Shown here one piece after another: positions 49,005 to 61,611 of a stretch of DNA of 64,000 bases (position 1 is its first letter; each line of letters begins with the position of its first letter). The notes beneath the pieces were generated by a model. The model worked only from the letters and a program-made list of their open reading frames with translations. It had not been told where the DNA came from and searched no databases. This DNA is from Membranipora membranacea (lineage: Eukaryota; Bryozoa; Gymnolaemata; Cheilostomatida; Membraniporidae), in contig OU612075.1 in the NCBI GenBank assembly GCA_914767715.1, forward strand, positions 13,144,001 to 13,208,000, read 5' to 3'. A program made the position numbers and the translations under genes.

Positions 49005-50825
49005 CCCATATCTCACCAATGGTTGATTGATACTGGAAATTTGCAAAATAAAGACATGTGTATGTATGTAAGTATGTCCCAGGCCAGGGGCCCATGCTTG
49101 AACACACTATCATCCATGAGCAGCAATGAATGAACTTAGTTCATTGCTATGGTATGAGCAAGCCAAATATATGGTATGAGCAGCTAAATACATGCTTCCA
49201 GATCGGAGTCCCATGTTCAGGTGTTGCCAGTTGCTTTTTTGTGAGGAGCTGAGGATGCTTTGGTGCTGAATGGAAGGCCATGCTGTTTTGACTAGGGATG
49301 ATAAATCCACAGCAAGGGTCCTATATAATAACCCTTGTCCACAGTCTCTAATTTTGCCAACCAAGATTTATTTAGCTTGATAATATTGTTCTGAAAAAAG
49401 TGTAGGAGTCGGGACGATTCAGTCTTAGACTGGGGACCAGTCTTGACATTCTTACCTCTTTATGGAAGAGAAATGATCAAAATTATTATTTTGCTGAAAT
49501 TACTCTTTTTTACACAAATTCTTGCTGTAAACCAGGAATAACACATTATTCCTTGCTGTAAACACTGAACAGTTCATATTTTTTCATCTTATCTTCAACC
49601 CTGTAATCCTCAGAAATATATATTGACCAACAATGATAAGTATTGTTTAAATCAAAGTGCCCCATATTCTCAGAAGGTTACACCACTCTAGTCTAGGGGG
49701 CCAGGGGTAACTCTATTACTCCTGGGATACACCATGTAAACTCCCTGCTCTGTAGTAACCCCTGGGCCGGATCCAGACACCCTACTGAACATTGTTATCC
49801 TAATAAGGCCCTCCTATTATATTCTTTTTCCCTGAGTGTTAAAAATCTTCGTCGAAGAAAGCCATCAGTCAGTGAATTTACTATTACTTTTAGGGCAGTG
49901 GAGGGACTGTAGGTAGCTTTTCTCAAGGATGGGTTAACTGATTAACTCCAAGTTCTTGGTTTGTTGAAATTCCAGTTATTCTCACTTGTTCAAAATATGA
50001 GATAATGCTGGTATTGTGGTAGCCATGTCACATGTGATTTGTGACCAAGGACAATGTATGAAACAGTCCGAGTCCTGATACTCATTGGTATGATGTTGAT
50101 GGTCATTCATTATTGTGTTCTTATTTCTTTAGTGCGTTCTTGTTTGTGAGAGCATTCCCAAATCGTCGAGTCCGCTGATATGGCTCTATGATTATAGGTA
50201 CTCACAATATTTTCAAAGAGAAATGGGCAATAATTATCCTTATCCCTGGTGATAGTCAAAACTGGCCAACTGATGGCACCAAACGCAGATTTGCAGTTTA
50301 ACACCTTCGAAACATCCCGACCAATAAAAGTGAATGCAGTGTTCATTGCACAACAGAACCTTAACTATGTGTATTATAACGTGTAAAAGGGCAGAATTTG
50401 GCCCCGCCAGCATCATGTGTAAGCCAAATTTCAGAGTGAATGTTGATACACTCTTGAGGTGATTGTATATACTCTCAGCCTGTACGCTAGGTTAGAATAA
50501 TCAGGAAAAATTGACCTGGAAAGGAAAGAACTAAACCTCAGTCTCTTGCATCCCAATATAAGATGGATTTGCAATACCAATCAATTTTTCATCTGAACAC
50601 AAATACACAAATTTAACCCACCATAAGTGTTTATTTTCTAAGATTGAGAAGAGTAAGTTAGATATATGTAATCAATTGTGCTCATAATATAAAAGATTGT
50701 CCATGCTAGGTAGTTGTACGAATATGTTGTGTCGTTTTTAGACTAAGCAGTGAGCTAAATCACCGTCAGTTAATGGCTGCAACGAGCTGAGTTGAAATCT
50801 AGCAGGCCTTATTTGTGGATACGTT

Positions 50826-53800
50826 ATGAACTTATCAAAGAGATTCCAGCTGGTAAATACTGGGTAAGTGAGTCGAATATTAGTCTCCATCATATTTCCA
50901 CCAGTTATATACTAGAAATTTGACTCAGTTAAAGTGTCCTGGCACATTTTTTTTTTTTTTTTCTATGCACTAGGTCTTATTTGACCGCCCTATTTAACGG
51001 GCCCCCTTAAGCTTGGGTGGCTTGTGTGGGGTAGTACCCTATACCCTTGCCCGCCGTTGCCGGCTACTCTTTTTTCGAAGAGGCAGAGGGGGATCTTTAT
51101 ACTGCATGCAAGCACACAGTAGACCTCCTGTATTTGTGGTCCTGATCCGAACAGACCTGGCTAGGATGAATGGCTTGCCAGTGCCAAAACAGAAATGACA
51201 GCCGGCGCCGGGAATCGAACCTGGATCATAAGATCACAAGTCCATACCCTTAACCGTCGGGAATTGCTTAGTCCTATTTAACATGCATGCAAATAGCAGG
51301 GAATAAAAGACTCCTTGCAAATAGAAAACGCCTTCACCATAGCAATGTCCACTGCAAGTACTCAGAAAATAGAATGCACTGCTCATTCTTAATAATGATA
51401 ATGATGCCAATAAAGTACAGGTATACTCATTATATTTTTGAAATCGTTAAGTACCAGGCAGACCCAAGGCTGGGATTAATCAAATTGAGTCCTAAGTCTG
51501 TTTAATCCGCTTACAGGAGGTTACTAGTGTACTGTTGTCTGCTCGTGTTCTCGTTCCTGCTCTCATTATGGATGGACAAGGTAATAAAGTGGAGTATATG
51601 GACTGTGTTCTTACCTCTATGGATCTGGAAGATGACTCTCATATTTGGAGCTGTGATTGGAATCATTGTCTGGTGTCGCAAACCAGAGGCTGGGTAAGAT
51701 AGCAAAGCTCGGAGAGCAGACATCTCTTGTATGTCCTGCATCGACAGACGCAGTGATTCATTATCTGTCAGGCAAAAAATTAATGCGTTGCATCGTGTCT
51801 GGATTTTCAACACACTACCTTTAACTACCTAATGCAATACAGGCTACTATATTCCTATCTCCAAATTGAAACCTGCATCTGTATATAATTTCTTTATGTG
51901 ACTATTGTAGATTTGAGAGGAATGACTTTATACAGTTTCGCGCGATGATAATCAGCACATCTATGCATTTATTACTGATCTTATTTGAGATACTAGTGTG
52001 TATCCGTATAGAGAGTGGATCTCCCAGGTTCCCTTGGACTCTAGTCTTTGCTCCACTCATGTTTACTTCTATACTAGCCATTATACTCTGTCTATGGGCC
52101 ATCAAAAACGAGAGGGGGTTTGAGGTGAGGATGCAGTAATATTGACATGTAAATACCAATCATGATGCTCCTACTAGTAATATGATAAATTATTAGTGAA
52201 TTAAATTGATGCATGAATACAGTATATACAGTATATACAGTATATACAGTATATACAGTATATACAGTATATACAGTATATACAGTATATACAGTATATA
52301 CAGTATATACAGTATATACATTAAATTATAAGTTTGCTGCATACTATAACATTAATTAATAACATTCATCTATACCAAAGTGAATCTTGATCAATAATAA
52401 TATTGTCCTGCCTTGTAAAATGAGAAGATAACTACAACTTTTGTTCTGTTTGTTGTAGATGGAGTTGATATTTTCAGTGAACTCGATACAGTTTGTGTTT
52501 GTTGCTATCAAGCTGGACGGATTCATCAACTGGAATTGGCTGGTATGAAAATCATCATTATAAAGCGATAAAATTAACATATGACTACCTTCGCCACCAG
52601 TATAGAAGCAAATTTAGAACTTTTCTGTGGACCAATGCGCACCAATATAAGTATTTGGAAAACAAACATATAAAACTTCATGAATCATCAACACTCACAC
52701 AATCTAAATTATGTATTTTTAGTTGGTGTTGATTCCTCTTTGGGCTGCGCTATCGGTGGCCTTTATATTTATGCTGTATGCAGTGATAGTAGCTCTTATA
52801 CTGATGAGAAACAGTGACGCTCAACCTGAACACAGACATATTACAGTCAATACTGCCATTAGCTATGTCTTCATAGTAATACCTCTTATTGTCTATGCCG
52901 TAAGTATAATGCTTCTCTTTAAGCAGAAATGACAAGTGCAAGGTCACAATATATCATATAGTTAAAAAAGTTATACAAGGTCGTAGGTTCTCAAACTGTG
53001 ACAAGTTCTCTGAGTTCTAAGAATTGTTTGATTTTGAAATCTGTCACATATATATATAAATATGAAAGTGTCAAATTCCCCACTTTACGAGGCAAAACAT
53101 TTGAACTTGGCGCAAATTGAAGGATATTTACCATCTAGATAATTGACATGAGAGGAATATGGTATAATAGAGCAAACTATCTCCCTCCATTGCCAAATAT
53201 TTTGCAGGCAATAATTATACTAAATTGGATGTTACACTAGTGTTTATGAAAGTTATCTTGCAAGTCATAACCAGAACACTTTGGTGCTAGTATAAGGTAA
53301 AAAACCAGTACCACAATGTCCAAGTAATAGCCTGACCAATTTACTAATGCTTACCCCTGTTAGGAAAATATATAATAGATTCATATATAGGAGGTAATGA
53401 TGAAAATTTCACATGGAGCCATAGTTTGGCATGAAGAAGTGTGGTGAATAGGCAATGAACACCAGCTCCCCTTATTGCCAAATATAGTACATCAGAAATT
53501 AACACTACTGATGGTCACCCTAAAGTGATATGATGACTAATGAAGAGAGATTATTCTACAGTGGCAGGCATAGAACGGAGCTGTGATGTTGGAATATTTC
53601 ATAAAACATCCACTGTTGCGTTCTATACATGCCATGTGTATATTACCAAATGGTTATTCACTCCACTGAAATGTTACAACTGCTGAAGTCTTGTACACAG
53701 AGAAATTACAAGACCAAACCAAGAAAGTTAGCTAGTGTAACAGAACTTCCACTGGTTTGTTCTATAGATCTCCCCTGTAAAGTTATCAATACTGAGCTCA

Positions 53801-56800
53801 TCAATTCGGATTAGCCGGGCGTAAAAATCAAACAATGAATGGCAGAGAAAGTTCTGGTGTGATTTAGATAACCACCAGCTCCCTTCATTGCCAATCAATG
53901 TCATCCTTTGTAAATTATTGTGTAAGCCGGCAGCTCCAGCAGCTCCAGGCTTTGTCGCAGTCCGAATAAATAAAACAAACTAGACAGGCAGGAGTTATCA
54001 CAGCCTGTACTGGTGTGTTCTATATATCCTCCTGACCATGTTAAATTCTCCTCCCTTACTCCATACTGTTGTATGCTGTGGAGCTGCTACAATGTCTAGT
54101 CATCTCCAACCATCAAATAGATCCATATCTCTATTCCAAAGATTGGTGGGTAGTAGAGTTGTTTTAGCATCAAGCCCTTCTCCCGCAGTAAGTTAGATCC
54201 ACAATTAACTGATATAAGTTTTAATTGATACCTTACAGCCAGAACAATGTGGTGCTAGTCAAAATTAGATAACACTTGCATCAGATGGTTCTGGGTGTAA
54301 GACATTGTGTATTCAGAGATAGTTGATGATATCCAGAGAGATGCTGTGCTCAGTCTAGGTCAAGCTCAGAGGCTGTTTTGATTTCTAACACCTCAGCGCC
54401 TGGACTTTATACTAACTGTGGCGACACTTGACAGGTTACAAGCAATGGTGACAACACCCAACATAATTATAATTATAGGAAATGTCATGTAATTATTTGT
54501 TTCAGCAATTTCCAAAATCAGTTGCAATAATTGCTCAGTTGGAGTTTTAATCTTTAAATTCAAGCGCTAATTACTAGCTCCCAAAAATTAAGCTGTAGGA
54601 TTAGGGAAAATGGACACCCCATGTGAACAATAGAAAACGCACTCATCCTTTGTCTGTCAGAAGCTTGAATGTGAAAATATCAGAGTCATTTTAGGATTAG
54701 ATTAGCAGAGAATTTCACTCTTGAAACGCTCTTTGTCACTTTCACTTTGCAAACAGTTTGTAAAAAAGTAATATCAGTGCAGAGCAAGAGCTATTTCATC
54801 AGCCAGACCAATGAAGGAACTCTGTTCCAACTGTATATAGCAGTTAACCAAACTGCTAAAAATTTTACCGCCCAAGTCATAAAAATTATGTAGGAGAGAA
54901 GACATCAGTGCTCCTGGTGTCTAACTAAAGACCTCTGTGTTGTCAGTCTTATATGGTGCACACAGATTATCATCACTGTATTTTGTCTCTTATCGCTCAA
55001 ACATTTCAAAGTAGGCTTTGAATATAACTATTTTTGGACTTTCCATAGCTGAGGTGTTAGATAGAGTTTTAAGTGCAGGAATTAATATGTACCTAGAAAT
55101 ACAATTGCATTTCTCCGGTCAACCAACTCCTTGGGTCAACACAAGATAAGCATGATCAAATTTGTCTATATTTAGGGTTTGAGCTGCCGCCGGCTCACCA
55201 TTAGAGTGGGATGCTGGCAATTTGGATCAAACTTTGTCTAGGTCAACACATTTATAAATGTTTTTATGGGGTTTTGACTATTTGCTGGTTACATGACATG
55301 GAAATTAAAATAACAAAAATCTTTAGAACTAAAGTGATTGTGCACAGCATGTGTAAATGTATGTGTGATGCATTATGATATTTGTTTTATGCATGGTCTT
55401 ATGTGTCATTTGTGACTTGATCAGCAAATAAAATTGATATTATGTATTTCATGCCATTCCATTATTGTTTCTAATTGTTAGATATTACTTGTTGAGAAGT
55501 TGGAGGGGATAACTCCGGCTTATTACACGCTGATTGGTATCCCGTTATATATCAGTATAATCACTCTAATAGTCAGCTCATTCTCGTCCCGACCTGGTAA
55601 TATATGTAAGTATGAGTAATTGCATTGATCACTGACTTCAGGATTAATCGTGGATTGCCTGATAAATCTTTTTTTTTCTTTCTAAACTTGATTGTATATT
55701 ATGTTTTGTTTATATGTATATTATTGTATATATAAAAGTGTGCATGCTAGATAAGCGTGTATAGTATGTATGGGCTAGGAATGAAATAGAAGCTTGTTGT
55801 CAAAAGTCTTAGCTAGGAGCAATGGAAGTTTAGAATCAAGTAGCTTCAATATTTCTGGCACTGTTCTTGCCGGTAGGCTTCTTTATGAAACATAAACTTG
55901 TGTGCTTGGTAAGCTTCGAAATTATGTTGTTTAAAATCACAAGGTCAGACTCTGAGTAATATGGTTAATGTTAGTTAGCAGGTAAGTCAGAGCATACCTG
56001 GGGCTTCATCAGAGCCCAGGTGTCAGTAGACTGCAGTTGGATTTGAACCAAGGACCTCAAGCACTGGGCTTTCAAAACTCGCTTGGTTCAAAATGGAATG
56101 AAACATATAAGCCTGGTCTAACTTTAACATTAACTTTGAGAGCTGCTTTTTGCAAAATGATTGGTTTCAGGACTGTTTCAGAAGCATGGCCCCAAAACTC
56201 GATCCCATACATCAAGTGAGGATAAAAGAAAGTATAATTTGAATCCACAATAACTTAGGTATCAACATAAGGACGTACAGGATTAAGCATCCTAGGTTTA
56301 GTTTGTTTGCTACAAGCTTGATAATGTATTTTGAAATTGACATCACTATCTAATATAATGCCCAAGAATTTAGTTTCATATTTTTGATCTAAAAGTGACC
56401 TACCCGTGGAAATTGCATAATTCCTGTCACAGTTAGTTTTTTCTTGGTGCTTTAAATAAAACTTGATGCGTTTTGTCATAATTTATTACAAGCCTATTTG
56501 TAATGCATTATTAATTTACTATAGTGATGTTCCTTATTAAAACTTTACGGTCTTTGCTAAAAATGTGTCATCTGCAATTAAAATCTAACGTAGGTTAGGA
56601 GTTGATTTTAAAAGATCTAGAAATAAAAGAGACCCTAGAACTGAGCCCTGTGGGACATCACTTTTATTGTTACGGTCTCGGATGAGTTTTCACCCAAACC
56701 CACATACTGCTTTGGGACTTTTAAATAACTTGAGATAAGAGACTGAGCAGACATTGAAAATGATAAAATTCTAATTTTTTTGAGTATAATTTTTGTGGTT

Positions 56801-58148
56801 TGAAAAAGGCTTTACCCGTGCTGTCTTAAGAAAGTACGAAAAATTGATGATTAAATTACTAAATCTATCATATTCACTAGCTTGTTAGAGGGTGAATACT
56901 CTAACCAACTGATCTTCCTCCTACTCTCTAGCTACATCATGCAATTAAACAAACCGACACCACGAAGCCGTGTGGCATGACCAAATTTACTTTCACACAA
57001 GTGGAAGTATTTCATAATCATTATTTCCTTGCATTTCCCGGCCCTGGGTACACTCTAGAGGTGCGGAGGTTGTGCTGAAGGTTGGCGAGGGACGCTATCT
57101 GGACACTTTTAGACCAAACAGATACCAATGACTTCAACCATGACGTGTTTAAAACAATATAGCCGATCCATGACTAGATCACTTTCACCATAAAATGTTT
57201 ATTATCTCAGACTTAGAGAGACACTTTCAATGATCTCATGGAGACCAATGCACTCATAGTGTGAAGCCCAAAATATCTTAATTGCTGTTCAGTGGTGATA
57301 ATGACCCCTGAGGTTAGATTCAGAGGAGTGCCGTCTTATGGGGGAGGTCTAGGGGGCTCAGACTAATGTAGAGCCATCCTGTGATTTCTCAACCTTCTGT
57401 CTTCACATCAGGCTTGTAATACTTGACATTAGGCGGAGTCTATGTCACCTTTACACTGAGAGTAGACAGTACACCGCATTATCTGAAATCTCTAAAATAT
57501 CACACCTAGAACAATTTACTGTCTGTGAGATATTTCAAGTGCAAAAATAATTAGTGTAATTAAAATTCTAATCTGAGATTAGTTCTGGAGAAAATTGCTG
57601 CTTAGGACTCGATCTTTGAGCCACGGCTTAAAGCTAGCAATTATATGCATTTATGTTAGCAGCTGTGTAGAGGCCGAAAAACCCAATTGACAGAATGTTT
57701 TCTGGATCGCTCCTAATTCAGGAGATGCTTCTAACATCAACATTTTTGCAGAAAACAATAAGAGCATTTATTGTGGACCCCTTCACCCTCACACCCCAAT
57801 AACAAAGATCCAACTTAAATAGACATGTTGGTTTTCCCTAAAATTTATGTAATCTCTTTGAGTGATTTTCTTTCAGGGTGGTTCGGTCTGAGGAAGGACT
57901 TCTGTCAGTTTCTAGTGTCAGATGCTTGCCCATGTTTACAAGAGTACGGTAATATCTCATACAAGGTACAGTTTAACGAGTGCAGTCAGTCAGATACATC
58001 CACCGAGCCAATCAGAGGGCAGCCTGCTAGTGTTAACGTACAATCAGAACAGTCCTCACCTCTCAGCTCGCCCAAAAGGAAACATAAGAAGTCTGCTAGT
58101 AAAGACACCCTGGTGGCTCCCGTAATGCTCATAGAAATGCCTGATTGA
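50826..58148 (+). CDS. TMEM185: Transmembrane protein 185 (TMEM185/FAM11 family)
   Basis: Complete seven-exon gene, 361 residues (human TMEM185A/B are about 350). Exons: 50826-50863 (MNLSKRFQLVNTG), 51517-51693, 51911-52124, 52459-52542, 52723-52899, 55482-55605, 57877-58148. All junctions are GT-AG and in phase; total 1086 nt. It is a multi-pass membrane protein of poorly known function, probably in internal membranes. Family marks: LLVYCCLLVFSFLL, WTVFLPLWIWK, ILVCIRIESGS, FSVNSIQFVFVAIKLDGFINW, the conserved HITV segment before the later membrane spans, and the C-terminal WFGLRKDFCQFL, EYGNISY and final EMPD. The last exon carries a longer Ser/Gln-rich tail than the vertebrate protein. Intron 6 (2.3 kb) holds a LINE relic. 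Start chosen because the short first exon matches the family N-terminus and its phase-2 donor fits exon 2. Confidence 0.96.
50948..51262 (-). mobile_element. tRNA-derived SINE with A-tail in TMEM185 intron 1
   Basis: Read on the minus strand: a tRNA-like head (about 51262-51195, with GGTTCGATTCCCGG as B box), a 230-bp body, and a run of A (seen as T at 50949-50963) at its 3' end. A truncated relative is at 34775-34915. The head resembles a tRNA but stems are incomplete. Confidence 0.8.
52218..52320. repeat. 9-bp minisatellite (CAGTATATA)n in a TMEM185 intron
   Basis: About eleven perfect copies between exons 52124 and 52459. Confidence 0.95.
56090..56720 (-). pseudogene. LINE reverse-transcriptase fragment in TMEM185 intron 6
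   Basis: On the minus strand: PQGSVLGSLLF (about 56660), a decayed ADDTFLAKT near 56560, then FYLKHQEKTNC, KFLGIILDSDVNFKIHYQ (about 56350) and LMYGIEFWGHA with QKAALKV (about 56160-56210). These are the later reverse-transcriptase motifs and thumb of a jockey/CR1-like element. Frameshifts and stops are present and both ends are missing. It is a different lineage from the plus-strand LINE at 9540, judging by poor protein similarity. Confidence 0.75.
57330..57366. repeat. Dispersed repeat end (third copy)
   Basis: GCCGTCTTATGGGGGAGGTCTAGGGGGCTCAGACTA resembles the reverse copy at 18403-18447; lies in TMEM185 intron 6. Confidence 0.45.
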
Positions 58149-59762
58149 TACCTTGACGCCAACCCAGCACTTCTAGCCAACAAAGCCAGTCAGATATATA
58201 AGTCTAAGCATAATTACTTAAATGAATGATTCAAACTTTTTCAATACCATAAGGACATCACAGAGTTAGGATACATCCTTACTCTGTGATAAGGACATGC
58301 ATACACCATCTATGTTTATGCTACTAGAAAGCTGTTTCAGATCATTCTTTGGTTGCTGTCAAGTTTATGACACACTCAACACTTAGCAGCCTTTACCAAA
58401 AGAGCACAGATGACTATATTTTTCATGTTGTGAATTTGCTCAAAAGCCCACTTTCACAATCTGAGTCAGGGTCGTTATAAGCCAGTCCCCCACTTTATTG
58501 TGCTGGCTAAGTCAAGGTAACTGGCTAGGTCATTAACCTACACCAACGTATAGCAACATTTTATACAATGATGTTTCACTGATGTCCCATTATCTCAGGT
58601 GTGATCAGTGTGCACGTTGGCGTGTCTTCCACTGAATTATTATAGGAGGTATTTTTTCTACTTTTCTTATTGAGGATTTTGATTGCTATTGGATGTTTTA
58701 AAAGCTCAACATGTATCACCACCGGGTACCGTTGCTCATCATCATGATATATGCTCTATCTTGTACTTATTTATATTATTTTTTGTATATCAAACTCCAT
58801 TTCACCTGCTGTAAAGATCTTCGTTCAGATTTTGAATGTGATAGGGTTTTAAAATGAACGATATACCAGCCTTATATTACTACATCATATATATTACTCT
58901 TAATATTGACCAAAATTTAACCTACTTCTTTTCTTTTTATCAATTTACACAATCATTTAATGATACTGGTAGAATTTTGCCATAATAATGAAATTACTGA
59001 TTAGTGGAGGACAATTTTTTTTTAAATATACAGAGTATTTTGCAGTTTTCAATTATATTTAGAATTTAGAAAATGAGAAATTGATTTTGCACATCTTTTG
59101 CATTCAGCGAACATAAAATAGAATATCCCATTTTATATTTATCATTGCTCATATACAGTTATGTCAGAGTTTTTGTCTCATCATATTTTAAGCACAAATT
59201 TGTACATGATCATAATGGTCAATGTTTCTCATATCAACGTTTTCACTCAGGCATCATGTTATTACATAAATAATCAGTTGTTTTATGGTAGCAATGTTGA
59301 CAGGGAAGTACCCTCAGAATCATTGCAGCTATAGGATAAGGGTACACATCTACTCATTATTAGCAAGCCTGCCAAGTAGTGTGACAGTCTGCTCAGTACT
59401 GAGTCACATCAATGTTTGTGATATGGCATCTTAGCTCACTGGATGAAAATTAAAATACTTTTACTTAATTTGGTTTTTGGCGACCTACTCTCCTAGGTAA
59501 TTATTTTTCTAATCTTTGTATCTTGACTTTGTTGTGGCCACTCGTTTTTTTTTCTCTGCATATGACAGCAATCTTGAATGCTGTCACAGTATGGGATTAT
59601 TCACATCGCACTCAGGCTAGTCGTAATATATAATGTCAATTTATGAACAACAATGTAGCAGCATGCCATAAAGCAGCGGTTCACTTGTCGTTTTTAGTTG
59701 ATTGCCAAGAATATTCTGCTGTGACTTTACACTCAGATGAGGGATTAATATCAAACTAGAAG
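58149..59762. other. Intergenic DNA between TMEM185 and the EB-like gene
   Basis: Contains the TMEM185 3' flank and a 30-bp palindromic insertion (58259-58288). No other gene or structured element seen. Confidence 0.45.
58259..58288. mobile_element. 30-bp palindromic insertion with 10-bp target duplication
   Basis: Arms CACAGAGTTAGGAT and ATCCTTACTCTGTG. Flanked by exact ATAAGGACAT at 58249-58258 and 58289-58298. It is the same element as 2866-2895 with two substitutions, in an unrelated target. Confidence 0.92.
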
Positions 59763-61611
59763 ATGAGGAGTGCAGAGTCCATAGCGTCTGCCTTCCTTAT
59801 CCTGTGCTTCGTATTTGTAGCAGTCGAGTCAAGTCGGGGCGTCGAGTTTGGTATGTCATGCCTTATGAGAAGTATATGGTAATAATCACTGATATGAATG
59901 ACCAACTGTTGACAATATTATGCCAGCCCAAAACTTATATGTAACCCTAAGCATGCTACAACCCTACTAGCGTCTAATTGAAGGTGTATCTGTGCTTACA
60001 TCTTTGATCACAAGAAGCTGACCCAACACACCACAGACTTATAGGTTTCCTAAAAAGTTCAGGAACTGTTGCATACTAGAAATTATGTGATTCTTATCCC
60101 CTCTTTTTTACAGCATTTTGTAATGATGATTTGGATTGTGGGAAGTTAGAGAATAGTTACTGTAACTTTGGAGTGTGTGATTGTCTGCCTGGTGCCATGA
60201 AGCTTAGTGCTGGACAATGTATAGGTTAGTCAATCCAAGCTAATAGGATTACCTAAACAATGAGCCAGTCCAAATCTTAATCCATATTGTGAGAGATGCC
60301 ACAAGTTATTTGATAGATCAAAGAAAGTTTCCCCATAGCAAAATGTATCTCTTATAGTTTCAATCGATGCCTTAATTATCAATTCAGCTCAAAGCAGTCA
60401 AGCAAAATACTTCATTTTTTTGATAGTGCCTAGACAAAAAGAGTACTAGTATTCAAAGACAAAATCTTCCTTTAATCATCATAAGTTCCCTATAAGGTTG
60501 CATTATAATGCTTTACCTTACATAAAATGAAAATCAAATGTAATCAAATTTCTCAGTTTTGCGAAATATCCTACTGAGTCAAAATCATGGATAAAACTAA
60601 GTTGAACCACTAGTGAAATAGCATTGTCAAGCCCAAGTGTAAGGTATATCAACGGGGAGTTTATTTTATCCCTACCAATCTTGTACCATGCGCATTCTTA
60701 TGCTTTGATCATCTCTGCTTACAGCAACAGCTAACATGATACGTCCCCCAGGACAAGCTCATAGTAAGGATGGTAGGATCGGTGGATCCTCTGCTCAGGA
60801 TCTGGTACCTGACTGGGCTCTCTATCTCTCGATAGGCTGTGGATTTATCGGCATGTTACTCATCGGTATCGCTGTGGCACAGAGGTGAGTTTATACAGCG
60901 ATCTACACATTCATTATCCTTCTTCCTTTGTTCTGATCTACCTGGTCAAAGGGTGTGACACCTATAGATTTAAAAAAAGATCATATAGTAGGTTTGTGTT
61001 TCTGGAATTGGAGTGACTGATATCCAAGGCCTGAAATTCAGCCAAACTTATGGACATGAGTTGTAAAATTTACGGTCAGTGCTGGTATTTGGGTTACCTT
61101 CATCAGCAGACTAGGGACCCAATCATATCTTCTCATCCCAGCTCATCAATTTCTGTAACCACTCACTTTTCTCCACCAATAGTCCCCCTCCATCCGGTCA
61201 TTTCACCTATCTGCATATCCGCCAGTGTTTTATCTAAAATCACACTATATATACATAGGCATGAAACATGAAATTCACCATTTCAACCAAGTTAAACACA
61301 CTCCTTCCAGCATGAATAATGCTAAAAAATGTTCCATTATTATCGACACATCTCCAGTCTTCACATCATAAATCTCAATTCTTATCCTGTTGCATCCTGT
61401 TTATCTTCTCCCTTCAAAGCTGTTTCATTTAATCTAGATTCGGTCATTGATCACTCTTACCTGATACTCTACTTGCTATAGGAGTCACAATAATGAAGCT
61501 GAACGCAGACTTAGGGCTCAAGGGGACGTCCCTATGCCTCTTACCAATCACAGGAACCTCTCTAAGAACACAACTCCTACTGCTACATACACCCGTACTC
61601 AAAGTGTATAG
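59763..61611 (+). CDS. Small type I membrane protein with EB-like cysteine module
   Basis: Complete four-exon gene, 162 residues: 59763-59850, 60114-60224, 60725-60884, 61482-61611. GT-AG, all in phase, stop TAG. Signal peptide at 1-25 (AFLILCFVFVAV). Residues 31-66 hold six cysteines in the pattern C-x5-C-x7-C-x4-C-x-C-x12-C (FCNDDLDC, YCNFGVCDCLPG), as in EB modules or short EGF-like domains. A linker and one membrane span follow at about 98-117 (LYLSIGCGFIGMLLIGIAVA). The cytoplasmic tail of about 44 residues is basic, then Ser/Thr-rich (TYTRTQSV). No specific function can be given; a cell-surface role is inferred. Start is the first ATG before the signal sequence. Same strand as the Ig gene 0.8 kb downstream, but no sign that the two are one gene. 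Confidence 0.85.

Noticed and set aside
48779-49046. Open frames on both strands around 48.9 kb
   Set aside because: They translate the arms of a palindromic element, which explains the same peptide on both strands.
51190-51262. Functional tRNA gene on the minus strand
   Set aside because: It is the head of a SINE that ends in an A-tail at about 50948; stems are incomplete.
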